Origin: an uncultured Bacteroidota bacterium
GTDB lineage: Bacteria > Bacteroidota > Bacteroidia > Bacteroidales > P3
Reading direction: 5' to 3'
Length of the DNA stretch: 64,000 bases
Assembly: GCA_902774845.1 (NCBI GenBank)
Contig: CACYJU010000008.1
Location: 33,601-97,600, forward strand
Numbering within the stretch: the stretch's first letter is position 1; each line of letters starts with the position of its first letter. Shown here piece after piece: positions 19,428 through 27,947 of the stretch. The notes beneath the pieces are model-generated. The model did no database searches, was not told the DNA's origin, and worked only from the letters and a program-made list of their open reading frames with translations. The translations under genes were made by a program, and so were the position numbers.

Positions 19428-20120
19428 TCAACGGAGGCCGCGGACTATGGATTTCTTTGCCACGAAGTCTTTGAGGTAGAATGGTTCGTAGTAGGCGGTG
19501 TCCTCCGTCCTACCCTCTTGGAGCATCTGCTGAGCCAGCGGGAGCATGGAGGCAGCGGAGATACGGTAGTCAGGATCGAAGGAGGCATTGGGGTGCACAC
19601 CCAAGAGAGGCTGACTCTTGGCAGCTCCGTCGCCGATAAAGACGACCGGCGAAGAATCAAGCCAACGGTCATAGATCCCCTGTTCGATGATGTCGGCCGA
19701 AACCTCTTTCTTGACTTCAAGGGAGAAATCATAGATTGCAGAGTAGCACTCCATGCGACGAGCATCAATCATAGGGCAGACGAGACCGTTGTATTCGGGA
19801 TGTTGCTGATAGTAGCCAGCAGCCATATTTTTCAGAGTCGGCACCGAAAGGAGCGGGATGTCCAAGCCATAGCAGAGTCCTTTGGCGGAGCTGACGCCGA
19901 TACGAAGTCCAGTATAACTGCCAGGACCGCCGCTCACACATACAGCTTCAAGAGAGGATGATTTCAAACCCGACTCTTCGAAAAGCTGGTTGATGAAGAG
20001 CGACAGCTGAGAAGAATGAGCGTTAGGGAGCGCCGACTCACGAGCAGCCACGATATGACCCTCAGCAGCGAGGGCCACAGAGCATACCGAAGTTGCAGTT
20101 TCTATCAAAAGGATGGACAT
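19428..20120 (-). CDS. tsaB: tRNA threonylcarbamoyladenosine biosynthesis protein TsaB
   Basis: The non-catalytic partner of TsaD in t6A37 formation. 230 residues of the ASKHA fold: LLIETATSVCSVAL at the N-terminus, then GGPGSYTGLRIGVSSAKGL and MIDARRMECYSAIYD. It starts 12 bp after the DUF3298 gene within the same operon. Confidence 0.94.
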   Translation of the reverse strand: MSILLIETATSVCSVALAAEGHIVAARESALPNAHSSQLSLFINQLFEESGLKSSSLEAVCVSGGPGSYTGLRIGVSSAKGLCYGLDIPLLSVPTLKNMAAGYYQQHPEYNGLVCPMIDARRMECYSAIYDFSLEVKKEVSADIIEQGIYDRWLDSSPVVFIGDGAAKSQPLLGVHPNASFDPDYRISAASMLPLAQQMLQEGRTEDTAYYEPFYLKDFVAKKSIVRGLR

Positions 20121-20132
20121 GCTTGATGCGGA

Positions 20133-21014
20133 CTAGTTATTGGAGAAGTACTTGTAGACCGGACTTTCGGGGATTAGGTAAGGCTGTACTGCAGCGAAAG
20201 GCAATGTGAGAGAAATCTGACCGTAGCAGTAGGCCGCAATATCGTAAGGCAGGTAGACGAAGGTTATGCCCTTGGAAGAGACATAGAAATTCTCCACAGG
20301 CTTTACGTCGTCCCAAGAGAAGACCTCCATGTCGCGATAGTCTTCATCATTGGCGATAAGCGATCTCAGCGCCGAATGCAAAAACTTTGAGACATCAGCT
20401 CTGGAAGATGAGTCGGAGAGGAAAACATCTCCCAACGAAAGACGTTTGCCGTTGAGGAGAGAGTAGACACCGTAGTTGTCGCCGCCAAAACCATGAGCAC
20501 CACCCGTGTAGGAATAGAAGGTAGTCTTGGTGACCAAGATCTGAGAAGAAGCGATGAGGATGGAAGATCTTAGCGACTCTTCCCAAGAATACATATAGGA
20601 AATGCCCTCGTCGTTAAGGTCAGACGGAGAGAAGTCCATCTCATCCATCGACGACCGGAAAGAACTGTTGAGCTCGCCCACATAAGCTTTTATCGACTCA
20701 GGAGCGTCGCCACAGAGGTATTTCTGTCCAAGAACGTCGGCAATGATATTACGACGCAGTACGGCAGAGACCGGGATGTCAGGATTGGCGACAGGCAGAT
20801 GGAGCACGATGTCGATAGCGAGGGAGGGAGTGGTGTCCAGATGCTGATGGAAGTCAATGGAATCGAAGCTGAAATCGTCGATACATACGGGCTTTTCGTC
20901 TGGTGAAGGAGTTTGTGAGCCAGAACCGCTGTAGTTCATGACCAGGAAGAAGATCATCACGCCAAAGGCGATGACGAGGATGCAGACGAGTATTATTGTC
21001 AGAATCTTTTTCAT
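20133..21014 (-). CDS. Membrane-anchored DUF3298-type protein
   Basis: 293 residues with a single N-terminal membrane helix (5-27) and an extracytoplasmic domain holding YSYTGGAHGFG, the signature of DUF3298 (often paired with a PdaC/DUF4163 half, as in the RsiV anti-sigma family). The pattern suggests a lysozyme- or polysaccharide-binding fold, but no substrate is known. It is 8 bp from the lolA-like gene. Confidence 0.82.
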   Translation of the reverse strand: MKKILTIILVCILVIAFGVMIFFLVMNYSGSGSQTPSPDEKPVCIDDFSFDSIDFHQHLDTTPSLAIDIVLHLPVANPDIPVSAVLRRNIIADVLGQKYLCGDAPESIKAYVGELNSSFRSSMDEMDFSPSDLNDEGISYMYSWEESLRSSILIASSQILVTKTTFYSYTGGAHGFGGDNYGVYSLLNGKRLSLGDVFLSDSSSRADVSKFLHSALRSLIANDEDYRDMEVFSWDDVKPVENFYVSSKGITFVYLPYDIAAYCYGQISLTLPFAAVQPYLIPESPVYKYFSNN

Positions 21015-21022
21015 AGTGAGAG

Positions 21023-21691
21023 TTAACGCATGTCTATTACTTCAACACCTTTGTTTGCGGCGGAGTCGAAGTGGAAGTCGGAATCTGAGCATTTGGCACC
21101 CGATTTGAAAGCGGAGACCTGGTAGATGCCTTCCGAAGAGTCGAAGTTATGTATTTCCATCTGGCGGATAAAGCCGTTTTTGGAGTTTATGAGCATACGG
21201 ATCTTGTAGTAGCTCTTAGCCTTGAAGGGAGTGAGGTCGACGACAGCTGTGCCGTCGTCCTCGAGCCGGATGAACTTAGCCTTGAAGTTTTTGCCGTAGT
21301 TAGCGAGGAGGGCAGCCGGGTTGAGCAGGTCGTCAGAAGAGGGAGCGAGGGCGTTTACGGTCACCTCTTTGGCCGCATGGTCCCACTGCCAGACATCCTT
21401 GCCATCGCAGAAGAGAGTCTGACCCTCAGCAGAAACGCGGTAGCGGCCTTTGCTGTAGAGGACATCGGCTTTCTGGCGAGCAGTTTCTTTCTTGCTGCCG
21501 TCGCGGTTTATCATCGTCACGGAGAAGCTCACGGCAGACTTTTCAAAGACAGAAGAGGCTTTCTTCAGTATCTTGGCTGCGTTCTGGTCGACATCGCCGT
21601 TGGCAGTATGGGTTATCTGAGCCTGGAGGCCGCTAACGGTTGCATACTGGAAACAAATGAGAGCGAGAATTACAAAAAGGAGTTTTTTCAT
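21023..21691 (-). CDS. LolA-like outer-membrane lipoprotein carrier
   Basis: About 222 residues from ATG at 21691, chosen because it places a good signal peptide at the very N-terminus (MKKLLFVILALICFQYATVS). The mature part has the half-barrel pattern of LolA: DVLYSKGRYRVSAEGQTLFC, DGKDVWQWD, GFIRQMEIH. LolA shuttles lipoproteins across the periplasm. No LolB is expected in this phylum. Confidence 0.85.
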   Translation of the reverse strand: MKKLLFVILALICFQYATVSGLQAQITHTANGDVDQNAAKILKKASSVFEKSAVSFSVTMINRDGSKKETARQKADVLYSKGRYRVSAEGQTLFCDGKDVWQWDHAAKEVTVNALAPSSDDLLNPAALLANYGKNFKAKFIRLEDDGTAVVDLTPFKAKSYYKIRMLINSKNGFIRQMEIHNFDSSEGIYQVSAFKSGAKCSDSDFHFDSAANKGVEVIDMR

Positions 21692-21748
21692 TGGTATTCT
21701 ATTAATGATGACCACTATCTATTTAGTACCATCACAAGGTAAAAACTT

Positions 21749-22360
21749 TTAGTGCAGGTCGACGCCGATGATGTGCATGAACTCCTCGCGGGTCTTGGGG
21801 TCTTTCATGAAAGCGCCGGTGAAGTCAGATGTGGTAGTGACGGAGTTCTGCTTCTGGACGCCCCGCATGGACATGCACATGTGCTGAGCCTCGATCACGA
21901 CGGCGACGCCGAGAGGCTGGAGGGTATTCTGGATACAGTCTTTGATCTGCTTGGTGAGCCTTTCCTGCACCTGGAGACGACGTGCGTAGGCATCGACAAC
22001 GCGAGGGATCTTACTCAGACCCACTATCTTGCCGTTGGGGATATAAGCCACATGAGCCTTTCCGACAAAGGGGACAAGATGGTGCTCGCAGAGCGAGTAG
22101 ATCTCGATGTCCTTAACGACGACCATCTGCTTGTAGTCCTCGTCGAACATAGCAGACTTGAGGATCTCCTCAGGGTTGAGGTCGTAGCCGTTGGTGAAGA
22201 AGAGCATAGCTTTGGCGACACGTTCAGGCGATTTGAGGAGCCCCTCGCGTTCAGGGTCTTCGCCGAGGAGACGGATGATCTCCTTGTAGTGGGCAGCCAT
22301 CTCAGCGACGCATTGTTCGTCGTATTGGTCGATTTTCTGATAGCCTAAATCCATTTTCAT
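21749..22360 (-). CDS. folE: GTP cyclohydrolase I
   Basis: Converts GTP to dihydroneopterin triphosphate for folate, and in bacteria also feeds queuosine synthesis. The 203 residues contain [10 protein letters not shown] with the zinc cysteine, [20 protein letters not shown], and [11 protein letters not shown] with the second zinc cysteine. It is 41 bp downstream of the rlmI-like gene. Confidence 0.97.
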   Translation of the reverse strand: MKMDLGYQKIDQYDEQCVAEMAAHYKEIIRLLGEDPEREGLLKSPERVAKAMLFFTNGYDLNPEEILKSAMFDEDYKQMVVVKDIEIYSLCEHHLVPFVGKAHVAYIPNGKIVGLSKIPRVVDAYARRLQVQERLTKQIKDCIQNTLQPLGVAVVIEAQHMCMSMRGVQKQNSVTTTSDFTGAFMKDPKTREEFMHIIGVDLH

Positions 22361-22401
22361 TGTTTCGTTGTTATTTCGCTATTTCGCCGTTTAATGTTTT
22401 A

Positions 22402-23637
22402 CTATTCAATTTCGAGCAGAAGTCCTTTGAGGTATTCCCCTTCGGGGTGGTAAATACTCACAGGGTGGTCTGCAGCATGAGGCAGCTGACGCACGATACG
22501 CACCTGCCGACGGGCGTTTATGGCGGCGGTGAACACCATGGTCTGGAAGTCCTCCTTGCTGACTGCCTGGCTGCAGCTGAAGGTCATCAGGAGTCCACCT
22601 TGTGGCAACGCCTCCATAGCACGCTGGTTGATGGAACGGTAGCCTTTGAGTCCGGCCTGCAGATTGCGGTGGTTCTTTGCGAATGCAGGAGGGTCGAGAA
22701 TTATAAAGTCAAATGAGCCGTGCCCGGACGGGGCGGTATCGGCTGACGCGTATCTGAATTGGTCGAGGTACTTGAGTACGTCGGCGACGGTGCCTTGATG
22801 GCGGGATTGGCCGCCGTTGAGCTCGACGTTGCGGTTACAAAGTTCTATAGCTTTCTTCGAGATGTCCACGGTCTCAACGAACTCCGCCCCACCACGCAAG
22901 GCAGCGAGGGAGAATCCGCCCGTGTAGCCGAAACAGTTGAGCACCCTATGACCATGAGAGAGCTGCTGCACGAGCCTGCGGTTCTCCCTCTGGTCGATGA
23001 AGAAGCCCGTCTTCTGCCCCTCATAGAAGTTGATGAGCAGGCGGTTGCCGCTCTCCATAATCTCCCATTCCGGATGTCCAAATGTCCCAACATCCAAGAG
23101 ATATCCGTCGGAGTGACCGTTCGGGCAGGTGGCGGAACTCTTGTCGAAGACAGCTTTAAGCCGCTCGCCAAGCAAATCCTTCCAGATTTCCGTGAATAAA
23201 GGGAAGAGACGGTGCATACCCTCAGAATGGGCTTGCATCACAACCACGCCGTTGTACCAGTCACACACCAATCCCGGAAGGCCGTCACCCTCAGCATGCA
23301 CGAGTCGGAAGACATCGGTCCTGTCGGAGTCCTGAGGATGAGCGAGGTAATCGAAGAATCCGAGCCGCTCGCGATAGCTTAGAGCCGAGCGGAGCCGCTC
23401 GCGAAAGAAACGCTCGTCCACATCGGGGGTTTCGAAAGAGAGGACCTTGCAGATGATACTCTCCCCCACCTGATAATGACCGGTTGCCATCCACTCACCC
23501 TGGGAACTATAGATATCCACAATATCACCGTCCAGCGGTGACCCCTCGATGCGTTTGACCGCACCAGAGAAGACCCAAGGATGACGACGCAAGAGCGCCT
23601 TATCCTTGCCGTTGTGGAGTATCAGTCTTGGGTTCAT
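22402..23637 (-). CDS. rlmI: Class I SAM-dependent rRNA methyltransferase, RlmI family
   Basis: 411 residues: an N-terminal PUA domain (KALLRRHPWVFSGAVKR), a middle domain (GDGLPGLVCDWYNG), and a Rossmann methyltransferase with NCFGYTGGFSLAA, DPPAFAK and FSCSQ. E. coli RlmI makes m5C1962 in 23S rRNA; the exact target here is inferred from the family. First gene of a compact minus-strand run to rfbA. Confidence 0.9.
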   Translation of the reverse strand: MNPRLILHNGKDKALLRRHPWVFSGAVKRIEGSPLDGDIVDIYSSQGEWMATGHYQVGESIICKVLSFETPDVDERFFRERLRSALSYRERLGFFDYLAHPQDSDRTDVFRLVHAEGDGLPGLVCDWYNGVVVMQAHSEGMHRLFPLFTEIWKDLLGERLKAVFDKSSATCPNGHSDGYLLDVGTFGHPEWEIMESGNRLLINFYEGQKTGFFIDQRENRRLVQQLSHGHRVLNCFGYTGGFSLAALRGGAEFVETVDISKKAIELCNRNVELNGGQSRHQGTVADVLKYLDQFRYASADTAPSGHGSFDFIILDPPAFAKNHRNLQAGLKGYRSINQRAMEALPQGGLLMTFSCSQAVSKEDFQTMVFTAAINARRQVRIVRQLPHAADHPVSIYHPEGEYLKGLLLEIE

Positions 23638-23721
23638 GGTTAAGGGTTAACGGTTAATGAGAACGCTGCGCTTGAAAGGTTTTATTAAATGTGTTAATGT
23701 GTTAGTGGTGGTTGCGGAATG

Positions 23722-24384
23722 CTATTTGCTTTTCAATTCGTGGATTGTGGCGATTGGGTTTTCTGATTTGAAAACTGCGTTGCCTGCAACGAGTACGTCC
23801 GCGCCAGCCTCATAGAGTTTAGCAGCGTTTTCGGTGTTCACCCCACCGTCAACCTCAATAAGGCAGGAGGGATTCTTGCGGTCGCACAGCTCACGCAGCT
23901 GACGCACCTTTGAGTAGGTGTTCTCGATGAACTTCTGTCCGCCGAACCCAGGGTTAACGCTCATAAGGAGCACGAGGTCGCACATCTGAACTGTGTCCTC
24001 AAGCAGAGCCACCGGAGAGTGGGGATTGAGAACAACACCACATTTCATACCCTCGTCGCGGATGGCAGCGAGGGTGCGGTTGAGGTGAGTGCAAGCCTCA
24101 TAGTGAACGGTCACGATGTCGGCGCCGCAGTTCTTGAAGTCGGCGATATAACGGCCGGGGTCCATTATCATCAGATGGACGTCGAGAGGTTTCTGAGCGT
24201 GTTTCTTTATGAACTTTATCACCGGCTGACCGAAGGAGATGTTCGGCACGAACATACCGTCCATCACGTCGATATGCAGCCAGTCGCACTCGCTGGCGTT
24301 AAGCATCTCGACATCGCGCTGCAGGTTGCCGAAGTCGGCCGAAAGGAGCGATGGGGAGACCATTCTTATATTATTCTTATCCAT
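23722..24384 (-). CDS. rpe: Ribulose-phosphate 3-epimerase
   Basis: Interconverts ribulose-5-P and xylulose-5-P. Starting at ATG 24384 gives 220 residues beginning MDKNNIRMVSPSLLSADFG, as in the family; an open extension upstream runs into yitT and is not conserved. TIM-barrel motifs LHIDVMDGMFVPN, LDVHLMI, VNPGFGGQKF and EVDGGVN hold the metal and catalytic residues. 10 bp after yitT. Confidence 0.96.
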   Translation of the reverse strand: MDKNNIRMVSPSLLSADFGNLQRDVEMLNASECDWLHIDVMDGMFVPNISFGQPVIKFIKKHAQKPLDVHLMIMDPGRYIADFKNCGADIVTVHYEACTHLNRTLAAIRDEGMKCGVVLNPHSPVALLEDTVQMCDLVLLMSVNPGFGGQKFIENTYSKVRQLRELCDRKNPSCLIEVDGGVNTENAAKLYEAGADVLVAGNAVFKSENPIATIHELKSK

Positions 24385-24394
24385 ATTATATTGT

Positions 24395-25279
24395 TTACAT
24401 TTTAAGTTTGTCGAAATTGACGCCATAGACGCCTTGCACCTTAGACACCGAGATGAAGGCGTTCGAATCAAGCCGATGGATGATTTGCATCACGTGAGCC
24501 TTGTCGGTACGGTGGGCCATGATGATGAGCACCTGCTGCTGATGATGGGTATAGCAGCCTTCGGCGTCGAGCAAGGTTGCTCCGCGGCCGACCTCTTTGG
24601 TCACCGCCTCACCGATTTCATTGGTCTTCGACGAGAAGACCATAATCTGGTAAGACTGCTTGTTGCCGTCGATGACCATATCGAGAACGTAAGTCATCGT
24701 GACCATCATCACATAGCCGAAGATGACGTTTTCTATCTTGCCAGAGACGAAGTAGGAGCATCCGATGATGACGATGTCCAGATACATTATGACCTTGCCC
24801 GGCGAGATGTTGTAGTATTTGGTTAGGATGAGCGCAATGATGTCGGTACCGCCGCTGTTGCCACCCATGGCGAAGGCAGCGCCGATGCCGATGCCGCAGA
24901 GTGCGCCACCTATGATGGCGCACATGAAGCCGCCAAAACTCGCCACATCGAAGAGACCTTCGACATGCAGCACCTGCTGCCAGAGGATAAAGCAGACCGA
25001 CGACATCACGATGCCGTAGATGGTGTTAGCGCCGAACTTCGATCCCAACACCTTGAACCCCAACGCGACGAGAATGGCGTTGATGATGAGGTTCAGCACA
25101 CCGATAGGCAGCTTGATACCCACCGCATAGTGCAGTACCGACGAGATACCGCTTACGCCGCCGCCCACGATCTTCGAAGGGAGCATGAAGGCAGCCCAAG
25201 CGAAAGTGTAGAGCGCGATGCCCAGCGTGATAACCACGTAGGAGATTATGATGTTGGAACGTTTTTTGAAAATCTGCAT
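24395..25279 (-). CDS. YitT family membrane protein
   Basis: 294 residues: five to six membrane helices (DUF161, for example ISYVVITLGIALYTFAWAAF and GNSGGTDIIALIL) and a C-terminal cytoplasmic DUF2179 domain (about 215-290). Substrate is unknown; the family is often treated as a transporter of uncertain specificity. Upstream of rpe in one unit with its own promoter box at 25325. Confidence 0.92.
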   Translation of the reverse strand: MQIFKKRSNIIISYVVITLGIALYTFAWAAFMLPSKIVGGGVSGISSVLHYAVGIKLPIGVLNLIINAILVALGFKVLGSKFGANTIYGIVMSSVCFILWQQVLHVEGLFDVASFGGFMCAIIGGALCGIGIGAAFAMGGNSGGTDIIALILTKYYNISPGKVIMYLDIVIIGCSYFVSGKIENVIFGYVMMVTMTYVLDMVIDGNKQSYQIMVFSSKTNEIGEAVTKEVGRGATLLDAEGCYTHHQQQVLIIMAHRTDKAHVMQIIHRLDSNAFISVSKVQGVYGVNFDKLKM

Positions 25280-25324
25280 CGATTAGAACAAGTTAAAGAT
25301 TTGACAGGCACGCTGTAAATCGTG

Positions 25325-25332
25325 CAAAGGTA
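25325..25332 (-). promoter_or_regulatory. Minus 7 box upstream of yitT-rpe
   Basis: TACCTTTG on the minus strand, 46 bp before the yitT start and after the stop of the TSCPD gene. Minus 33 element not clear. Confidence 0.5.
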
Positions 25333-25339
25333 CGAAATA

Positions 25340-25627
25340 TTATGATAACTGAATAGCTTCGAGGACTTCGGCGAGCTGGTCGGGACAGCTGGTACCCTTG
25401 CCGCCACAGTCGATGCCACGCAGCAGGGAGATCACCTCATTGAAGGTGCGGCCTTCGGCCAGTCGTGCAACCCCTTGAGTGTTGCCATGACAGCCGCCGG
25501 TGAACTCAATCTTCTCGATGCGGTCGGCACGACTCCACACTTCGATCATCTGCGAGCAGACGCCTTCGGTCATCGCGCAGGTGTAGAGCTGTCCATCGGG
25601 AAGTTTGTCGGTACGGAGGAGTTGCAT
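25340..25627 (-). CDS. TSCPD domain protein (TIGR03905 family)
   Basis: A 95-residue protein made almost entirely of a TSCPD domain: IEFTGGCHGNTQGVARL, then GIDCGGKGTSCPDQLAEVL with conserved cysteines. The same domain occurs at the C-terminus of class II ribonucleotide reductases, but stand-alone copies have no assigned function. Confidence 0.88.
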   Translation of the reverse strand: MQLLRTDKLPDGQLYTCAMTEGVCSQMIEVWSRADRIEKIEFTGGCHGNTQGVARLAEGRTFNEVISLLRGIDCGGKGTSCPDQLAEVLEAIQLS

Positions 25628-25720
25628 ATTGATTGCGTTATTGTTTTATTATGTTATTGTGTTATTTCGCTATTGTGTTAATTTGTTAGTTTTTGACTAC
25701 TGGCTGCTAACTACTTACCA
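25628..25720. repeat. TTATTGTGTTA-type repeats in the TSCPD/yggS junction
   Basis: Short drifting units (GCGTTATTG, ATGTTATTG, GTGTTATTTCGC, GTGTTAATTTG) fill most of this 93-bp junction. No gene. Confidence 0.5.
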
Positions 25721-26404
25721 CTAATCATTCACTTTCACGCCGTAGTCTCTGGGGCCGAAGATGGTGCTACCCAGACGGATGAGGGTGCTCCCCTCCTCCA
25801 CCGCTATCTGCCAGTCGTGGCTCATGCCCATCGACACCTCCTTGAACTCGGGCCTGTCGGCGAAATATTTTGATTTGAGGTCGACGAAGATAGAGTGCAG
25901 ATTGCGGAACTCGGAACGTACCTGCTCTTTGTTGTCGGTATTGGTGGCCATACCCATCACGCCGACGATACGCACATTCGGCAGTTCGGCATAGTGTTGC
26001 ATCAGCTCGTCGGCTTCGGCGCGGTCGAGGCCGAACTTGGTCTCCTCGGTGGCGATATGGAACTGCAGCAGACAGTCGACCACACGGTCGTGCTTGGCGG
26101 CCTCTTTGTTGACGGCCTGGAGCAACGAGAGCGAGTCGATGCTGTGAATGAGCGTCACATAGGGTATGATGTACTTTATCTTGTTGGTTTGGAGATGTCC
26201 GATGAAGTGCCACTCGATGTCGTCGGGCAGTTGGGCGTGCTTGTCACGCATCTCGAGTGCTTTGTTCTCGCCGAAGAGACGCTGTCCGACACTATAGGCG
26301 TCTTGTATCATCGCAGCTGGCTTGGTCTTGGAGACAGCCACGAGGCGCACCCCGTCGGGGATGAGCGGTCGGATGGATTCAATGTTTTTTATTACGTCGG
26401 TCAT
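25721..26404 (-). CDS. YggS/PLPBP family pyridoxal phosphate homeostasis protein
   Basis: 227 residues of the alanine-racemase-like barrel that binds PLP without known catalysis: LVAVSKTKPA with the PLP lysine, GENKALEM, EWHFIGHLQTNK, SMGMSHDWQIAVEEGST and RLGSTIFGPRDY. It keeps free PLP levels balanced. Separated from folC by an array of 16-bp repeats. Confidence 0.95.
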   Translation of the reverse strand: MTDVIKNIESIRPLIPDGVRLVAVSKTKPAAMIQDAYSVGQRLFGENKALEMRDKHAQLPDDIEWHFIGHLQTNKIKYIIPYVTLIHSIDSLSLLQAVNKEAAKHDRVVDCLLQFHIATEETKFGLDRAEADELMQHYAELPNVRIVGVMGMATNTDNKEQVRSEFRNLHSIFVDLKSKYFADRPEFKEVSMGMSHDWQIAVEEGSTLIRLGSTIFGPRDYGVKVND

Positions 26405-26615
26405 GGGGTGAATGCTTGATTGCTTGATTGCTTGATTGCTTGAATGATTGATTGCTTGAATGATTGGTTGCTTGAGTGATTGGTTGCTTGAGTGATTGGT
26501 TGCTTGAATGCTTGATTGCTTGAATGATTGGTTGCTTGAGTGATTGGTTGCTTGAGTGATTGGTTGCTTGAGTGATTGGTTGCTTGAATGCTTGAATGCG
26601 TTAATGTGTGAGTGA
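26405..26615. repeat. TGCTTGA tandem array between folC and yggS
   Basis: Eight or more copies of a 16-bp unit, TTGCTTGAGTGATTGG, with variants ending AATGCTTGA or AATGATTGA, preceded by simpler GATTGCTT copies. The 8-bp half-unit recurs at 18225-18245, 19373-19412, 35560-35575, 58243-58282 and inside alaS (46724-46801). No spacers or Cas genes. Confidence 0.92.
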
Positions 26616-26632
26616 GTTAGAAGTTGAGATTG

Positions 26633-27943
26633 TTATATTTTGTGGGTGTTGAGCCAGGCGAGGCAGTCAGCTACGAGGAAGATGCTGCCCGTGACGAGGA
26701 TGAGGTCATCGGACGAAGCGTCGGCGATGGCGGCGGAGAGAGCTTTCCCCACGTCGGGATATTGCGAACCATGAAGTCCCACCATATCGGCACATTGGAC
26801 GAGTTTGTCGACCTCGAGCCCACGTTCGACGCTGGGTCGCGTGAAATAGTAGGCAGCCTGCTTGGGAAGCATGTTGAGGATCTTCCCGTAGTCTTTGTCG
26901 TTGACGCATCCGTAGACGATACGCAGGTTGGAATAGCTCATCGAGTCGAGCTTGGCGAGCATCGAGCGGATGCCGTCCTCGTTGTGGGCGGTCTCGCAGA
27001 TGACAAGCGGCTTTTTGTGTACCACCTGCCAGCGACCTTGGAAGCCCGTATTCTGCACCACGTTGCGAAGTCCGTCGGCGAGTTGGGCGTCGGAAATCTT
27101 GTAACCCAGGATGCGCAGAATCTCGACCGACTGGAAGACGGTGGCGAGGTTCTTGAGCTGATAGGCGCCCGTGAGCGGACAGGTTAGAGCCTTGTATACA
27201 GGCTGACCCAGCTTCTCGACATCGAAAGTGAGTGTGAGCCCGTCGTCGGAGAGGGGTACTATCATGTAGCGCTTGTCGGCGAAGTCGATGGGAGCGCCCT
27301 GCTGCATGGCTTTGGTTTCAAAGACGACGGAGGTGTCGGGATGGGTTTCGCCTATGACCACCGGAACTTCAGGTTTGATGATGCCAGCCTTCTCGGAGGC
27401 TATCTTGGTGAGGGTGTCACCGAGGAACTGAGTGTGGTCGAGCCCGATATTGGTGATGACGCTGAGGTCGGGAGTGATGACGTTGGTGCTGTCGAGCCGT
27501 CCGCCCATACCCACTTCGACCACCGCCACATCGACCTGCTGCTGGGCGAAATATTCGAAAGCCATACCCACTGTCATCTCGAAGAAAGAGAGACCTATGC
27601 CCTCGATGGCGCAACGGTAGTTCTGCACGAAGTCAACGACATTGCCCCGAATGATAGGTTCACCGTTCACACGGATGCGCTCGCGGAAGTCGAGCAGATG
27701 AGGCGAGGTGTAGAGGCCCACCTTGTAACCCGACTCCTGCAGAATGGAGGCGAGGAGCGAGCTGACCGACCCTTTGCCGTTGGTGCCGGCGACATGTATG
27801 GACTTGAATTTCTTCTCGGGGTTGCCGAGCAGCGCCATAAGCTGCACGGTGTTCTTGATATCGGCCTTGTAGGCAGCCGCGCCGATGCGATGGTACATCG
27901 GCAACGCCTGCGTCATGTAGTCAACTGTCTGCTTATAGTTCAT
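26633..27943 (-). CDS. folC: Bifunctional folylpolyglutamate/dihydrofolate synthase
   Basis: A 436-residue Mur-ligase-type enzyme adding glutamate to dihydropteroate and folates. P-loop VAGTNGKGSVSSLLASIL, the segment EVGMGGRLDSTNVI, and the C-terminal QGRWQVVHKKPLVICETAHNEDGI (broken here after 20) support the call. It is 4 bp downstream of the barrel gene at 27948. Confidence 0.95.
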   Translation of the reverse strand: MNYKQTVDYMTQALPMYHRIGAAAYKADIKNTVQLMALLGNPEKKFKSIHVAGTNGKGSVSSLLASILQESGYKVGLYTSPHLLDFRERIRVNGEPIIRGNVVDFVQNYRCAIEGIGLSFFEMTVGMAFEYFAQQQVDVAVVEVGMGGRLDSTNVITPDLSVITNIGLDHTQFLGDTLTKIASEKAGIIKPEVPVVIGETHPDTSVVFETKAMQQGAPIDFADKRYMIVPLSDDGLTLTFDVEKLGQPVYKALTCPLTGAYQLKNLATVFQSVEILRILGYKISDAQLADGLRNVVQNTGFQGRWQVVHKKPLVICETAHNEDGIRSMLAKLDSMSYSNLRIVYGCVNDKDYGKILNMLPKQAAYYFTRPSVERGLEVDKLVQCADMVGLHGSQYPDVGKALSAAIADASSDDLILVTGSIFLVADCLAWLNTHKI

Positions 27944-27947
27944 CGTC

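Noticed and set aside
26405..26615. Possible CRISPR array
   Set aside because: Units are contiguous 8/16-bp repeats without unique spacers, and no cas gene is in the window.
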